Positions 1 through 9,400 of a DNA stretch of 64,000 bases are shown piece after piece. The stretch's first letter is position 1, and the number at the start of each line of letters is the position of its first letter. The stretch is taken from the NCBI GenBank assembly GCA_035758925.1, contig DASTVV010000103.1:1-64000 (forward strand), written 5' to 3'. The translations under genes were made by a program, and so were the position numbers. The notes under the pieces are model-generated. The model worked only from the letters and a program-made list of their open reading frames with translations, was not told the DNA's origin and ran no database searches. The DNA comes from DASPMP01 sp035758925. GTDB taxonomy: Bacteria; Gemmatimonadota; Gemmatimonadetes; Gemmatimonadales; Gemmatimonadaceae.

Positions 1-278
1 GCTTCCTGACGAACGCGGACAGCACGCAGGCGTTCGAGCTCGACGTGCAGAACGTCGGCGAGCGCGCGTACCGGCCGGCCCTCTGGATCGAGGTGTACGA
101 TGCGCAAGGCGCGCTCAAGGTGAACGCGCGTCAGGAGCGCGGCCTGCTGTATCCCGGCACCTCGCTCAAGCAGACGTTCGCCCTGGGACAGCTCGCGCAC
201 GGGACGTACCGCGCCGTGGTCTTCGCGGACTCGGGCGAGGACGCCGTGTTCGCTTCGCAGTACACGCTCAAGTACTGA
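1..278 (+). CDS. C-terminal end of an Ig-like, possibly chaperone-like, periplasmic protein (5' end outside window)
   Basis: The frame is open from base 3 and stops at 276-278, so only about 91 C-terminal residues are visible. A GTG at 45 could be read as a start, but the codons before it continue the same hydrophilic, beta-rich protein, so it is internal. The segment alternates short beta strands with turns (LYPGTSLKQTF, HGTYRAVVFADSGE) and ends in the strand-like QYTLKY, as an Ig-fold C-terminal domain would. The 922-aa gene starts 8 bases after the stop, so the two are probably co-transcribed. PapD-like periplasmic chaperones have a comparable C-terminal domain, but that identity is inferred from the neighbours rather than from a diagnostic motif. 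Confidence 0.6.
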   Translation, partial: FLTNADSTQAFELDVQNVGERAYRPALWIEVYDAQGALKVNARQERGLLYPGTSLKQTFALGQLAHGTYRAVVFADSGEDAVFASQYTLKY

Positions 279-286
279 AGCGGTTC

Positions 287-3055
287 ATGCGGTGCAGTGG
301 CCGAGCCGTTGCAGCGGTCTTGTCGCTCGTGGTGGCTGTCTCGCCGCTGCGCGCGCAGGAGAACGGTCTCGCCATTCGTGCCGCTCGCCGTGATCCGATT
401 GCGGCCAGGTCCGCTTTCACGGCTGCCTTTACGGTCACAAGCCGCCGCGCGGATACGGTGCGCATGATGCCGCACATCGAGCTTCCGGCACAGTGGAGCA
501 TTCTCACTGGCAGCGCGCCGTTCGACGTCGCGCCCCACGCCGCGGAAATCCTGATGCTGTCCGTCGCGGTCCCCGCGCGGGCCGCCGCGGGCGACTATCC
601 GGTCCGCGTGTGGGTCACGACGCCGCTGGACCCCAAGGGCCTCATGGACTCCGTGATCGTGACGGTGCCGGTGCGTCGCATCCTCGATTTCGGCCTGATC
701 GACAAGCCGGGATACGTGGTCGCGGGCAGCGCCTACGAAACGCGGTTTCTGCTCCGCAATCGCGGCAATCTGGGAGCGCGAGTGAAGGTCACCGCGCGCA
801 GTACGCTGGGCGCCGCCGTCGTCAGCGACACCACGATCACGCTTGGCCCGGACGAATCGCGTGTGGTGCGAGCGACGGTGCAGACGCCCGTTCGGCTGGA
901 CGCAGCCGAGGACGACATTCTCGAGTTGGCGGCCACGCAGATGGGCGACACGCTGGCGTCGCCAGCCCAGGCGTCGGCGCGGGTGACAGTGGTGCCGGAA
1001 CCGGATCGCAAGATCGAAGAGTATCTCCGCGTTCCGACACAACTACGGCTCCGAGCCGCCAGCTCCGACGGCGTGTCACCGTTCGTGTTGTTTGGACGCG
1101 GTGCGATGCGGGACGGCGGCTCCACGCAAATCGATTTTCTTGCCCGCGGACCCACGGGCGAGTTCTCCGCGTTCGGTGAGCGCGACGAGTATCGCCTACA
1201 GCTCAGTGCGCCGTCGTGGCGCGTTCGGCTCGGTGATCAGCTGCATCAGGCGTCGACGTTGACAGGGCTGGCCCAGCCGGGCTTCGGCGCCAGCGCCGAC
1301 GCCGGGTTCGGCCCCGTCTCGCTCGGCGCGTTCGGCCAGCGGTTTCGATACCTCCCCGAAAAGGGCGACGAGACCGGCGGGTTCCTGAGCGCGCGCCCGA
1401 TCGCCGACACACGACTGGCGGTGAACTTCGTGAACCGCGCGGGCGGCCTGCTGCCGGGACAGGTCGGCAGCGCGTCGGCGGCCGTGCGGCGTCCTGCATA
1501 CTCCGCGGAGCTGGAGGTCGCACGCTCCCACAGCGCTCGTGGCGCGGGCGGCCTGGCTCGCTCCGCGCGGTTGAGCGGCGGCACGGCGCGCGCGTCGTAC
1601 GACATTGGCCATGTCTTTGCCGATACATCCTTCGCCGGAGTGCAGCGTGGCTCCGAACACGACTATCTCACCGCGACCACGCGTGTGGACGTCGTGTCGT
1701 TCGGGCTGAGTGCCAGCACGCATCGCACCGATCTCACACGCACCACCGGGGTTCCGTACGGCGAGCGCTTCGACCTTGGAACGATCTCCGCCACGTGGAA
1801 GGAACGCCTGACCTTGGAGCTCGGCGCTGTCCGTCGCGCCAGCACGGTGCAAGGCGCGCGCGTCGACGGCCGTCAGCGCGACGCCCGTCTCCGCGGTGAC
1901 CAGGAGCTCACATTCGGCACCATGTCGCTCGAGCTGGAGGGCGGGCGCGCGACGAGCAGCGACACGCTCGGCTCTTCCCGCGCCTTCTCCGACATCTCGT
2001 TGGCACTGCGGCGCGGCTTCGAGTTCGGCGGCGCGTCGCTCTGGGCCGACCGCTACAGCGGCGGTTCGGTCACCAAGGGCAGCGAACCGAGCGTCACCGT
2101 CGGCGGCGACGTTTCCATGCGCGTCGCCGCGACGACCGAAGCCACACTCCTCGCGTTCGCCACGCGTCTTCAAAACCTCACCGGCGAATGGCATTCGCAG
2201 CTGGATGCGCAGGTGGTGCACACGCTTCCCAACGGCAATACCGTAGGCCTGCGCGCACGGCTGATTGGCGGCGGCAGCCTGCCGCGAGCGGATCAGAGTG
2301 TCGCATACCTGGAGTACGGTGTGCCGCTTCGCCTGCCCGTCTCGCGTCTGCGCACGCCTGGACGCGTGCGGGGCAAGGTGGTCGATGCGACGACTGGCCG
2401 CGGCGTGTCCGGCGCGCTCGTGCGGCTCGGACCGCAGGCGGCGATCACCGATCGGGACGGACGGGTCGTGTTCGGTGGTGTGCCTGGCGGCGAACATCGC
2501 TTGTCGATGTCGCAGGAGACGTCGTTCGCGGATGCGGTGTTCGTCGGCGATCCGACGCTGCGTGTGGACAGCGCCCGCGCCGAGCCCACGACATTCGAGC
2601 TGGCCATCGCACGCGGCGCGCGTGTGAACGTGTCGGTACGGCGATTCAACGCCCTGCGAACGACTGTCGGCGGTCCCCCAGACTCGTTGGTGGAAGCCGG
2701 CGCCGTCGCGAACGCCACTCTGGTATTGGCCGGCCAGCGTGACACGCTGTTCCGAACGACCAACGACAAGGGCGTGGCGACTTTCACCGACATCCCACCG
2801 GGCACGTGGGCGGTCGCGGTGAGGGGTGACGCTCCGGTCTTCACGCGATTCGACCCTGACCGTGTTGAGGTCACGCTGGCGCCCGGCGAAACGAAATCCA
2901 TCGCGTTCCGGCTCGTGCCTCGCAAGCGCGAGGTGCAGCTGATCGGCGAGGGCGAAGAGCTGCGTCCATCCGTGCCTCAGCCCAAGGCCGCGGTGCAGCA
3001 ATCGGTCAAGACGGGCAAGCCAAACGACCGTCCCGATGACAAGAATCGGCCATGA
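287..3055 (+). CDS. Large exported surface protein: Ig-like N-terminus, barrel-like middle, carboxypeptidase-regulatory-like C-terminus
   Basis: This 922-aa protein has a signal peptide (about residues 1-23, ending PLRAQ). Residues ~25-240 look like two Ig-like modules, with phrases such as FLLRNRGNLGARVKV typical of NEW3/COG1470-type domains. Residues ~250-685 alternate polar and hydrophobic residues with many Arg, Gly and aromatics, consistent with an outer-membrane beta-barrel. Near residue 693 a carboxypeptidase-regulatory-like domain begins (GKVVDATTGRGVSGALVRLG), followed by a second similar module and a charged tail. The order recalls an usher-type assembly protein with an Ig-like plug, and its position between a chaperone-like fragment and a small beta-rich secreted protein supports that, but no usher signature was recognised. 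It could instead be an adhesin. Confidence 0.75.
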   Translation: MRCSGRAVAAVLSLVVAVSPLRAQENGLAIRAARRDPIAARSAFTAAFTVTSRRADTVRMMPHIELPAQWSILTGSAPFDVAPHAAEILMLSVAVPARAAAGDYPVRVWVTTPLDPKGLMDSVIVTVPVRRILDFGLIDKPGYVVAGSAYETRFLLRNRGNLGARVKVTARSTLGAAVVSDTTITLGPDESRVVRATVQTPVRLDAAEDDILELAATQMGDTLASPAQASARVTVVPEPDRKIEEYLRVPTQLRLRAASSDGVSPFVLFGRGAMRDGGSTQIDFLARGPTGEFSAFGERDEYRLQLSAPSWRVRLGDQLHQASTLTGLAQPGFGASADAGFGPVSLGAFGQRFRYLPEKGDETGGFLSARPIADTRLAVNFVNRAGGLLPGQVGSASAAVRRPAYSAELEVARSHSARGAGGLARSARLSGGTARASYDIGHVFADTSFAGVQRGSEHDYLTATTRVDVVSFGLSASTHRTDLTRTTGVPYGERFDLGTISATWKERLTLELGAVRRASTVQGARVDGRQRDARLRGDQELTFGTMSLELEGGRATSSDTLGSSRAFSDISLALRRGFEFGGASLWADRYSGGSVTKGSEPSVTVGGDVSMRVAATTEATLLAFATRLQNLTGEWHSQLDAQVVHTLPNGNTVGLRARLIGGGSLPRADQSVAYLEYGVPLRLPVSRLRTPGRVRGKVVDATTGRGVSGALVRLGPQAAITDRDGRVVFGGVPGGEHRLSMSQETSFADAVFVGDPTLRVDSARAEPTTFELAIARGARVNVSVRRFNALRTTVGGPPDSLVEAGAVANATLVLAGQRDTLFRTTNDKGVATFTDIPPGTWAVAVRGDAPVFTRFDPDRVEVTLAPGETKSIAFRLVPRKREVQLIGEGEELRPSVPQPKAAVQQSVKTGKPNDRPDDKNRP

Positions 3056-3158
3056 AGCCGGAATCATTACGGAGATGTCATAAACGCGACAGCATCCCGT
3101 AATCCGCTGACGGACACTGTTCATGCGCTTCTCAACCACTTCCGAACGGAGAATCGCA

Positions 3159-3638
3159 ATGAACGCAGGACGCATTCTGGCGACGCTGGCGCTTGTGGCT
3201 GGTGCGGCGAACGTCGCGATGGCGCAGACGGCCACGCAGACCGTCACCTTTCAGGTGAACGCCATCAATCAGATCTCGTTTGCGGGCGCCCCCTCGCTGA
3301 CGGTGAGCACGGCCACCGCCGGTAGCAACCCCACCAGCGCGACCGCCGCGGCCACGTGGGCCGTGACGACGAACCAGTCGAACGCGAAGATCACGGCCAG
3401 CATTGCCGCTGCGATGCCCGCGGGCCTTACGCTCTCGGCCAACCTGTCGGCTCCCACGGGCGGCACGAGCGCCGGTTCACTGGCACTCGGTACGACCGCC
3501 GTTGACCTCGTTACCGGCATCACCAAGATCGCGCAGGGCGCGCTTGGCGTGACCTACTCGCTGGACGCGACTCCGGCCGCTGGCGTCGTGGCGTCCGATA
3601 CTCGCGTCGTGACCTACACGATCACGGGCGGCACCTAA
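3159..3638 (+). CDS. Small secreted beta-rich protein, possible surface subunit
   Basis: This 159-aa protein starts at ATG 3159, preceded by a purine-rich CGGAGAA at 3147-3153; an in-frame ATG at 3123 lacks such a site and would add a charged extension before the signal peptide. Residues 1-23 (LATLALVAGAANVAMAQ) form a signal peptide. The mature part is very rich in Thr, Ala, Ser and Gly, contains one Trp and no Cys, and ends in strand-like VVTYTITGG. This composition is like DUF4402, spore-coat-U or fimbrial-subunit type proteins. It follows the 922-aa protein by 103 bases, so it may be the substrate or structural subunit of that cluster. The assignment rests on composition and context. Confidence 0.7.
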   Translation: MNAGRILATLALVAGAANVAMAQTATQTVTFQVNAINQISFAGAPSLTVSTATAGSNPTSATAAATWAVTTNQSNAKITASIAAAMPAGLTLSANLSAPTGGTSAGSLALGTTAVDLVTGITKIAQGALGVTYSLDATPAAGVVASDTRVVTYTITGGT

Positions 3639-3663
3639 GCCACCGTCGCTTCAACGAGACGCA

Positions 3664-3720
3664 CCTCGCCTGGATGCCGCCGCCGTCTGCTGCGAACGCA
3701 GCAGGCGGCCGGTGGCGAGG
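3664..3720 (+). promoter_or_regulatory. Large nested hairpin in the gap before the histidine kinase
   Basis: An inner stem pairs CTGCTGC (3687-3693) with GCAGCAG (3698-3704) around a GAAC loop and extends outward through CCG/CGG. An outer stem pairs CCTCGCC (3664-3670) with GGCGAGG (3714-3720). No T-run follows, so it may be a processing or attenuation structure, or an atypical terminator after the secreted-protein gene. Confidence 0.45.
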
Positions 3721-3760
3721 CGGCGCACCAGCGCCGCGTCATTCCACGGGAGCAGCAGCC

Positions 3761-4576
3761 ATGAGTCTCTGGACGAACATCCTCGAGCGGGCGGATCTGC
3801 GGTCGCGCGAGCGCCGCGCCGCCAGCGCCCATCGCGAAGCGATGCGGGCGCTCCAGGAAGCCCTCTCGGCGGCAGAGTCGGCGCAGAAGACCCGCGACCA
3901 GTTCCTGGCGCGCATGAGCCACGAGCTTCGTACTCCGCTCAATGCCGTGATCGGATTGTCGCGCGTGCTCGAGAAGAACAGCGCCGGCAACATGCGGCCT
4001 GAAGACCTGCACCTCCTCGGGCGTGTTCGTGCGGGTGGCGAACAACTGCTTCGGTTGGTCGAGGATGTGCTCGACCAGTCGCGCATCGAGGGCGGTGGCG
4101 TACCGCTCGCCATCTCGGACGCAGACGTCGTGGGCATTGCCACGAACGTCGTGAAGCAATATCGCTCGGCCGCCGCCGCGAAGGGTCTTCGCATGCTGCC
4201 CGTGCTGCCGGAGTCGGCGCCGACGGTGCGCCTCGATCCCGGCCGGTTCGAGCAGGTCCTCACGAACCTCGTCGACAACGCGGTGAAGTTCACCGTGAGC
4301 GGCGACGTGAAGGTCACGCTTGCCTCCGACGCCGCGACGCGCAAACCAACCCGCATGATCGTATCCGATACCGGCATCGGCATCCCCGAGGATCAGCTCG
4401 ACGTGATCTTCCAGCCGTTCCAGCAGGTGGATGCCAGCGCGCGCCGGAGCTTTGGCGGCGCGGGCCTCGGCCTGCCGCTCGCGCGTCAGCTCTGCGAAGG
4501 CATGGGCTGTCGCCTCACCGTGGAGAGCGAATCCGGCCGCGGCTCGCGATTCACGATCCGCTTCCCGGGCGCCTGA
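3761..4576 (+). CDS. Histidine kinase without a recognisable sensor domain
   Basis: The chosen ATG gives a 271-aa protein; the longer frame from 3674 would run through the hairpin region and adds only low-complexity residues. A short helical region (residues 5-45) leads into the HisKA dimerisation domain with the phospho-accepting His54 in FLARMSHELRTPLNAVIG. The ATP-binding domain shows the N box (EQVLTNLVDNAVKFT, ~164-178), G1 box (DTGIGIP, ~203-209), F box (FQPFQ) and G2 box (GGAGLGLPLAR, ~232-242), so it should be active. There are no transmembrane segments, PAS, GAF or receiver domains, and no response-regulator gene is adjacent. It is probably a cytoplasmic orphan kinase signalling through a partner encoded elsewhere. 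Confidence 0.93.
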   Translation: MSLWTNILERADLRSRERRAASAHREAMRALQEALSAAESAQKTRDQFLARMSHELRTPLNAVIGLSRVLEKNSAGNMRPEDLHLLGRVRAGGEQLLRLVEDVLDQSRIEGGGVPLAISDADVVGIATNVVKQYRSAAAAKGLRMLPVLPESAPTVRLDPGRFEQVLTNLVDNAVKFTVSGDVKVTLASDAATRKPTRMIVSDTGIGIPEDQLDVIFQPFQQVDASARRSFGGAGLGLPLARQLCEGMGCRLTVESESGRGSRFTIRFPGA

Positions 4577-4676
4577 CCGCTTCGCAACGCGGAGGGCGTG
4601 GAGAACCGCAGAGCCCGGAAGATTCGCCGCCCCAAGCGGGCAGGACCAAGTACGAAAATTGCCTTCCCAGGCCTCG

Positions 4677-5291
4677 ATGCGTTCAGCGGCCGCGGCAGCG
4701 CTCTGCCTTTCGATAGCAGCCTGTTCCTCGGGAGTCTCCAGCGGCGCCGAGAGCCGTGAAGACACCACCGGCCGACGCGACAGCATTGCGGCCGTCGCCG
4801 TCGCGTCGATGAACGAGAGCAACGTCATCGGGCTGCTGTCCCAGGTGCACGAGGCCGACAGCGCACTCGGCGCATTGGCTGCGGCGAAAGGCTCCACACT
4901 GAACGTCAAGGAATTCGGGCGCATGGTGCTGCGCGAGCATCGCGCGCTTCGAAAGGACATCATCGACCTGGGCGAGCAGATGGGTGCTCCGCCCGTGCCG
5001 CCCTCCACGCCCGCCGACGCGCCGCCAGCGGCGGGGCTCAATGCCCTGAACGACGCCTCAGCGAGTCTCGCGTGGGACGCCGCCTACCTGGACTACACCA
5101 TCGCGGAACACCAGTCATCCCTCGAGAATACGGCGCGTGCGCTCGCCGCCACGCGTCGTGTGGAAGTGCGGCAGTTCGTCAGTCGCTCCGTCCCCATCCT
5201 GCAGAAGCATCTCGACAAGGCGCGTCAGCTTCGCAAGGCGCTGTCCCGCGCACGACCTGCTCCTGTCGCGCAACGGCCATCAGGTCGCTGA
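4677..5291 (+). CDS. DUF4142 family lipoprotein
   Basis: Starting at ATG 4677 gives 204 aa with a short signal and lipobox (SIAACSSG, Cys16). The upstream in-frame extension to 4431 overlaps the histidine kinase gene and is rejected. Residues ~40-185 are mostly helical, with patterns such as LLSQVHEADSALGALAAAKG and FGRMVLREHRALRKDI that match the ferritin-like four-helix DUF4142 family, exported proteins of unknown role often tied to stress or envelope functions. The central loop is Pro/Ala-rich. The gene converges on the glycosyltransferase gene, and the last 12 bases of the two coding regions overlap. Confidence 0.85.
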   Translation: MRSAAAAALCLSIAACSSGVSSGAESREDTTGRRDSIAAVAVASMNESNVIGLLSQVHEADSALGALAAAKGSTLNVKEFGRMVLREHRALRKDIIDLGEQMGAPPVPPSTPADAPPAAGLNALNDASASLAWDAAYLDYTIAEHQSSLENTARALAATRRVEVRQFVSRSVPILQKHLDKARQLRKALSRARPAPVAQRPSGR

Positions 5292-6404
5292 CGCTACACG
5301 CACCGGTTCCGAGAACGGAACCGTCACGCTCCTTCGCCACAGCTCGACCTGCGTGATGATCCACACGAGCACGATCGGAAGGGTCTTGACCTTGTAGGGG
5401 ACGAAGAACTGCTGCCGGATCACCCCCGGAATGACGTCCGTCGCGGACAACGTGGTTCCCAGAAACACGATGCCGAGCACGATCCACGCGACCGCGTCGC
5501 GGCGGGATACCGCAAACCAGATGGCGACGCCAGCGACCGCGATCACGAACGACGGACTCTCGGCGGCGTGATTGAACAACACGCAGAACATCAGGGTCGA
5601 CGCGAGAAAGAGCAGCCGGAAGCGACGACTCGCCCAGTGTGGCACCTGCACGAGTGGCGCGAGGAGCACGACGAGCCCGATCAGCTGAATCGGCCGGCTG
5701 GGCACGTCGCTGCCGGACCACATGCGCACGTGCTGCATGATCGAGAGGCCACGCTCGTGACCGGACTGGAGGTGGTTCCAGCTGCGGTACTGCTCCAGCA
5801 GCGCGGAGGGTGAAATGACGAGCAGTGGCAGCGCGAGCAGGACCAATCCCACCAGGACGCCATACAGCGTGAATCGCGGAACGCGATAGGGTCGGAAGAT
5901 CGCGAACGTGGCGGCGGCGAGGGGAAAGACCTTCACGATGGTGCCAAGTCCGACAGCGACCGCGGCGCGGAACTCCTGTCGCCGATCGAGGCTGCCGAAC
6001 GCCATGATCATCAATCCGGCGACCAGCGCATTGCTCTGAACGTTCTGCATGGAGCCGATCGCGTCGAGGAGCACGATCGCCCGTGCCACGAACGCCGCGT
6101 CCGGGTCGAGCGCGCGTCCAAGTCCCCAGTACAGCGCGCCGGCGTTCGCGGCGTTCCAGAGCAGAATGCCCAGCCACAGCGGCAGGAGCGCGAACGGCGC
6201 GAACAGCACCGCGAACGTTGGCGTGTAGATGAAGACGTCGAGGGGCGGATAGGATCCGTAGAGATCCTTGCCGGCCAGCAGGTTGTGCCACGACAGTCGG
6301 AAGATCTCGAAGTTCGCGTGGCGATACACCGTGACCTGCGCCGAGACCACGAGCACGGCGGCCACCCAGACGATGAGCAGCGCGACCGGGCGATTGAACT
6401 TCAC
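5280..6404 (-). CDS. Membrane glycosyltransferase, GT87/DUF2029 type
   Basis: The protein is 374 aa if it starts at the GTG at 6404, which overlaps the TGA of the upstream synthase-like gene as GTGA; the longer open frame to 6656 is arginine-rich shadow sequence. It has about nine or ten hydrophobic segments and the family-like early loop YGSYPPLDVFIYTPTFAVLF, followed by helices such as VGLGTIVKVFPLAAATFAIF, where the conserved Lys sits. GT87 enzymes transfer sugars such as mannose from polyprenyl-phosphate donors on the outer face of the inner membrane; donor and acceptor here are unknown. It is the last gene of a coupled three-gene operon. Confidence 0.85.
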   Translation of the reverse strand: MKFNRPVALLIVWVAAVLVVSAQVTVYRHANFEIFRLSWHNLLAGKDLYGSYPPLDVFIYTPTFAVLFAPFALLPLWLGILLWNAANAGALYWGLGRALDPDAAFVARAIVLLDAIGSMQNVQSNALVAGLMIMAFGSLDRRQEFRAAVAVGLGTIVKVFPLAAATFAIFRPYRVPRFTLYGVLVGLVLLALPLLVISPSALLEQYRSWNHLQSGHERGLSIMQHVRMWSGSDVPSRPIQLIGLVVLLAPLVQVPHWASRRFRLLFLASTLMFCVLFNHAAESPSFVIAVAGVAIWFAVSRRDAVAWIVLGIVFLGTTLSATDVIPGVIRQQFFVPYKVKTLPIVLVWIITQVELWRRSVTVPFSEPVRVASAT

Positions 6405-9400
6405 TTCCAGCCCATCTTCTTTCGCGTGGTCGAGTCCGCGTAGATGAGGTACGACGCGATCAGCCGCTCGCGAAACGGATCGTCGGACGTCGTTCGCCCG
6501 AACTTGCGAAGCACGTCGCGCGCGCCCTCGTAGTCGCGCAGCTTGATGAACGCGACCGCGGCGCCGTTGCGCAGGAACTCGTCCGGAAGCCACGGCTGCG
6601 AGTCCCGCGACGCCATCAGCGCGCGCGACGACACGATGGTCTCCGGCCAGTTCCACGACCCGATGCCGTGAAGGAAGTCGATCGCAGCCCGGACTTCGGT
6701 GGGCGCGCTCGTTCGCGTCGTGAAGTCCCGCAGCCCCGCGAAGAAGGCGGTATCGACCACGCCCGCCGTTCCGCCGTGAATGTCCTCATCCACGTCACCG
6801 ACCGCCGTGAGCCACGCATGCCAGTCGACAGGCGCGCGGCCGGTCGCCATCAGGCGCTCGAGCTGGTCGCGACGGTACATGGCGAGGCGCAGGTCATGGT
6901 CCGAGGTCATGTGGGCCGTGACGTCGGGAGCCAGCGTGCGCATCGCGCGCAAGCGCGTCCCGAGCGCGAGTGCCGTCGGCCGCTCCACTTCGGGCGTGGC
7001 AGAGACCCCGACGTGACCGAAGTCGGCCATCCGGCCGGACAACGCCGCCACGACATCGAAGCGTCCTTTCGGCAGCTCGGTGTAACCCTCGGCACTTCGA
7101 CGCATGAACCGGGTACGCTCCGCGCCCAGGTCCAGCACCGGGAAGAAGTCCGAGTTCGGAGCGCCGTGTCCCAGCAGCATGGGATGGATGACGTCGCGAC
7201 CCGAAAGTCGCAGCGCTTCGAAGGACTCGGCCCGGATCGGCACCACGTGCTGAAGGTCCTGGGCGACGCCTGGAAACTGCGTGACGCTCCAGTCCGGTGG
7301 CGCCAGCGGGTGGTTGGCCGCGACGACCAGAATGTCCGCGTTGGAGGTGAAGAAGATCTCGTAATCGGCAAACTCGGCGTCGATCGCGGCGAGCACGGAC
7401 GTCACGAGACCATCGTTCAATTCGTACAGATGCAGCCACTGGCCGAAGATCCCGTGCTCGGTCAAACGCCGCCTCACGCCGCCGTAAAACTCCTGCGTGA
7501 AGAGGCCGGACACGCCACTCACCCAGGGATTCGACGGCTCCGACAGGATGATGTCGAACGTGCGCCCCGAGGAGGCGAAATACGACCGGGCATCGTCAAT
7601 GACGAATGTCGCGCGTTTGTCCTCGAACACCCGCCGGTTCGCCGGCCGGAAGAGCCGGGAGGCCTCGATCATCTCTGGCTCGATCTCGATGGTCACGACC
7701 TGCTGAACGCGTGGACTGCCGAGGATGACGTGGGACGTCATGCCCGAGCCGTGCCCGATCACCGCCACATTCTTCGCCGTTGGATTGTGCGCCAGCGTCA
7801 TGATCGGCAGGAGCAGCTGCGTCGCGATGTCGCGCGACAGCGCCAGTTTCGCCTCTCCATTTGATGCGTTGACGGCCTTCATCCACTGGGCTTCCATCGA
7901 TGCGTCCGGCTTGCCGTTCGTGGCCAGTGTGATGAAGCCATCGCCGCCCCTTCGAACGCTGACGGTGGCGGTGCGACCGTCCCGGTAGTAGGGGAACGTG
8001 TAGTCCTTCGACCGGGCGACGACGCCGTGCCGATACACACCGCTCGTGATGCGCGCGAGATCGAAGCGCGCCGTTCCGGCAATGGTGGCGAGCAGGCCGG
8101 CAGTGACCGCAATCGCGAATGCCAGCGAGGGTGCACCGCCGAATGCGTACCTGACCCGTATGGGACTGGTGGCTTCGGGTTCACCCAGGCCCAACACCCC
8201 AGACCTCACACTCTGCGCCGATGTCCCTGCGCGCCGTGCCCCGGCCAACGCAACCAGCCATACGCCAAGGCCGATATCGATCAACGCGCCGAATACCAGG
8301 AGCTTCTTGAGCCCGAGCACCGGCATCAGGACCAGGCCAGCGAGGATGACACCGGCGATCGATCCGAGCGTGTTCACCGCATAGACGGCACCGATGGCGC
8401 GCTCCCCCGACTGGCGCATCAGGATGCGCGTGATCAGCGGCAGCGTCATGCCGGCGCAGAATGTGGCAGGCAACATTACCAGCAGCGCGATGGCGTACCG
8501 TGTCAACAGGAAAGCGCGATACCCGCTGGCGTTCTGCTGAACCGTGTTCAGGACGGCAGCGATCCAATCGAACGAAAGGAGGTACAGCGGCAACGTGGCC
8601 ACCGCGAGGGTTCCCATGGCCCACTGCACTGCGCCCAGGAAACGGACGGGATTCGCCAGTCCGTCGGCGCGCGGCCGGATCCACAGCGCTCCCAGCGCGA
8701 GGCCGAGAATGAACGCCGAGAGCATCAGCTCGAACGAGTGCGTGGCGCTGCCCAACACCATCGACAGCATGCGAATCCACGCGATCTCGTAGACGAAGGA
8801 GGCGACGGCCGTACCGAAACTCACCCAGAGCAGAACGCGCCACAGCTCTGCCGAATCGAGTTCACGCATGTCGGATGACGCATCCTGATGGATGCCGGAT
8901 GACGCATCCTGAGGCATGCCGGATGGCGCATGCTGCAGCGCGACGCCCCGCGCCTGGCGCCGCGCGATCAGGCCAACCACGCACGCCGCGACGACGTTGA
9001 TCGCGCCAGCGATGAGCAGCGTGCCAGGCAGGCCGAACGCCTCGATGAGCACGAAGCCCGCTACCAGCACTCCCAGCGCCGCGCCGATGCTGTTCGCGAA
9101 GTACATGAGCGCCAGCATGTGTCCCGTCGATCGCTCATCGCGTACGAGACGGATCACGCCAGCGCTCATCAGCGGGAATGTCGTCCCGAGGAGGATCGAC
9201 TGCGGCAGGATCAGGATGCCGGCAATGACCCACTTCACCACCTGCAGCGTCACGCCGCCGAGCGCCGGGAAGATCGAGTCGTAGGCGCTCGCCGTGACGG
9301 CGACAAATGCGTCGTGAAACAGGAGCGCCAGCAGGCCCACGACGAGCTCGACGCCCGCGTACCACACCAGCGGCCAGCGTACACGGTTCGATCGCTGGCC

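Noticed and set aside
131..3247. Long minus-strand ORFs opposite the 922-aa gene
   Set aside because: They are Arg/His-rich with no domain pattern, and their length is explained by high third-position GC in the plus-strand gene.
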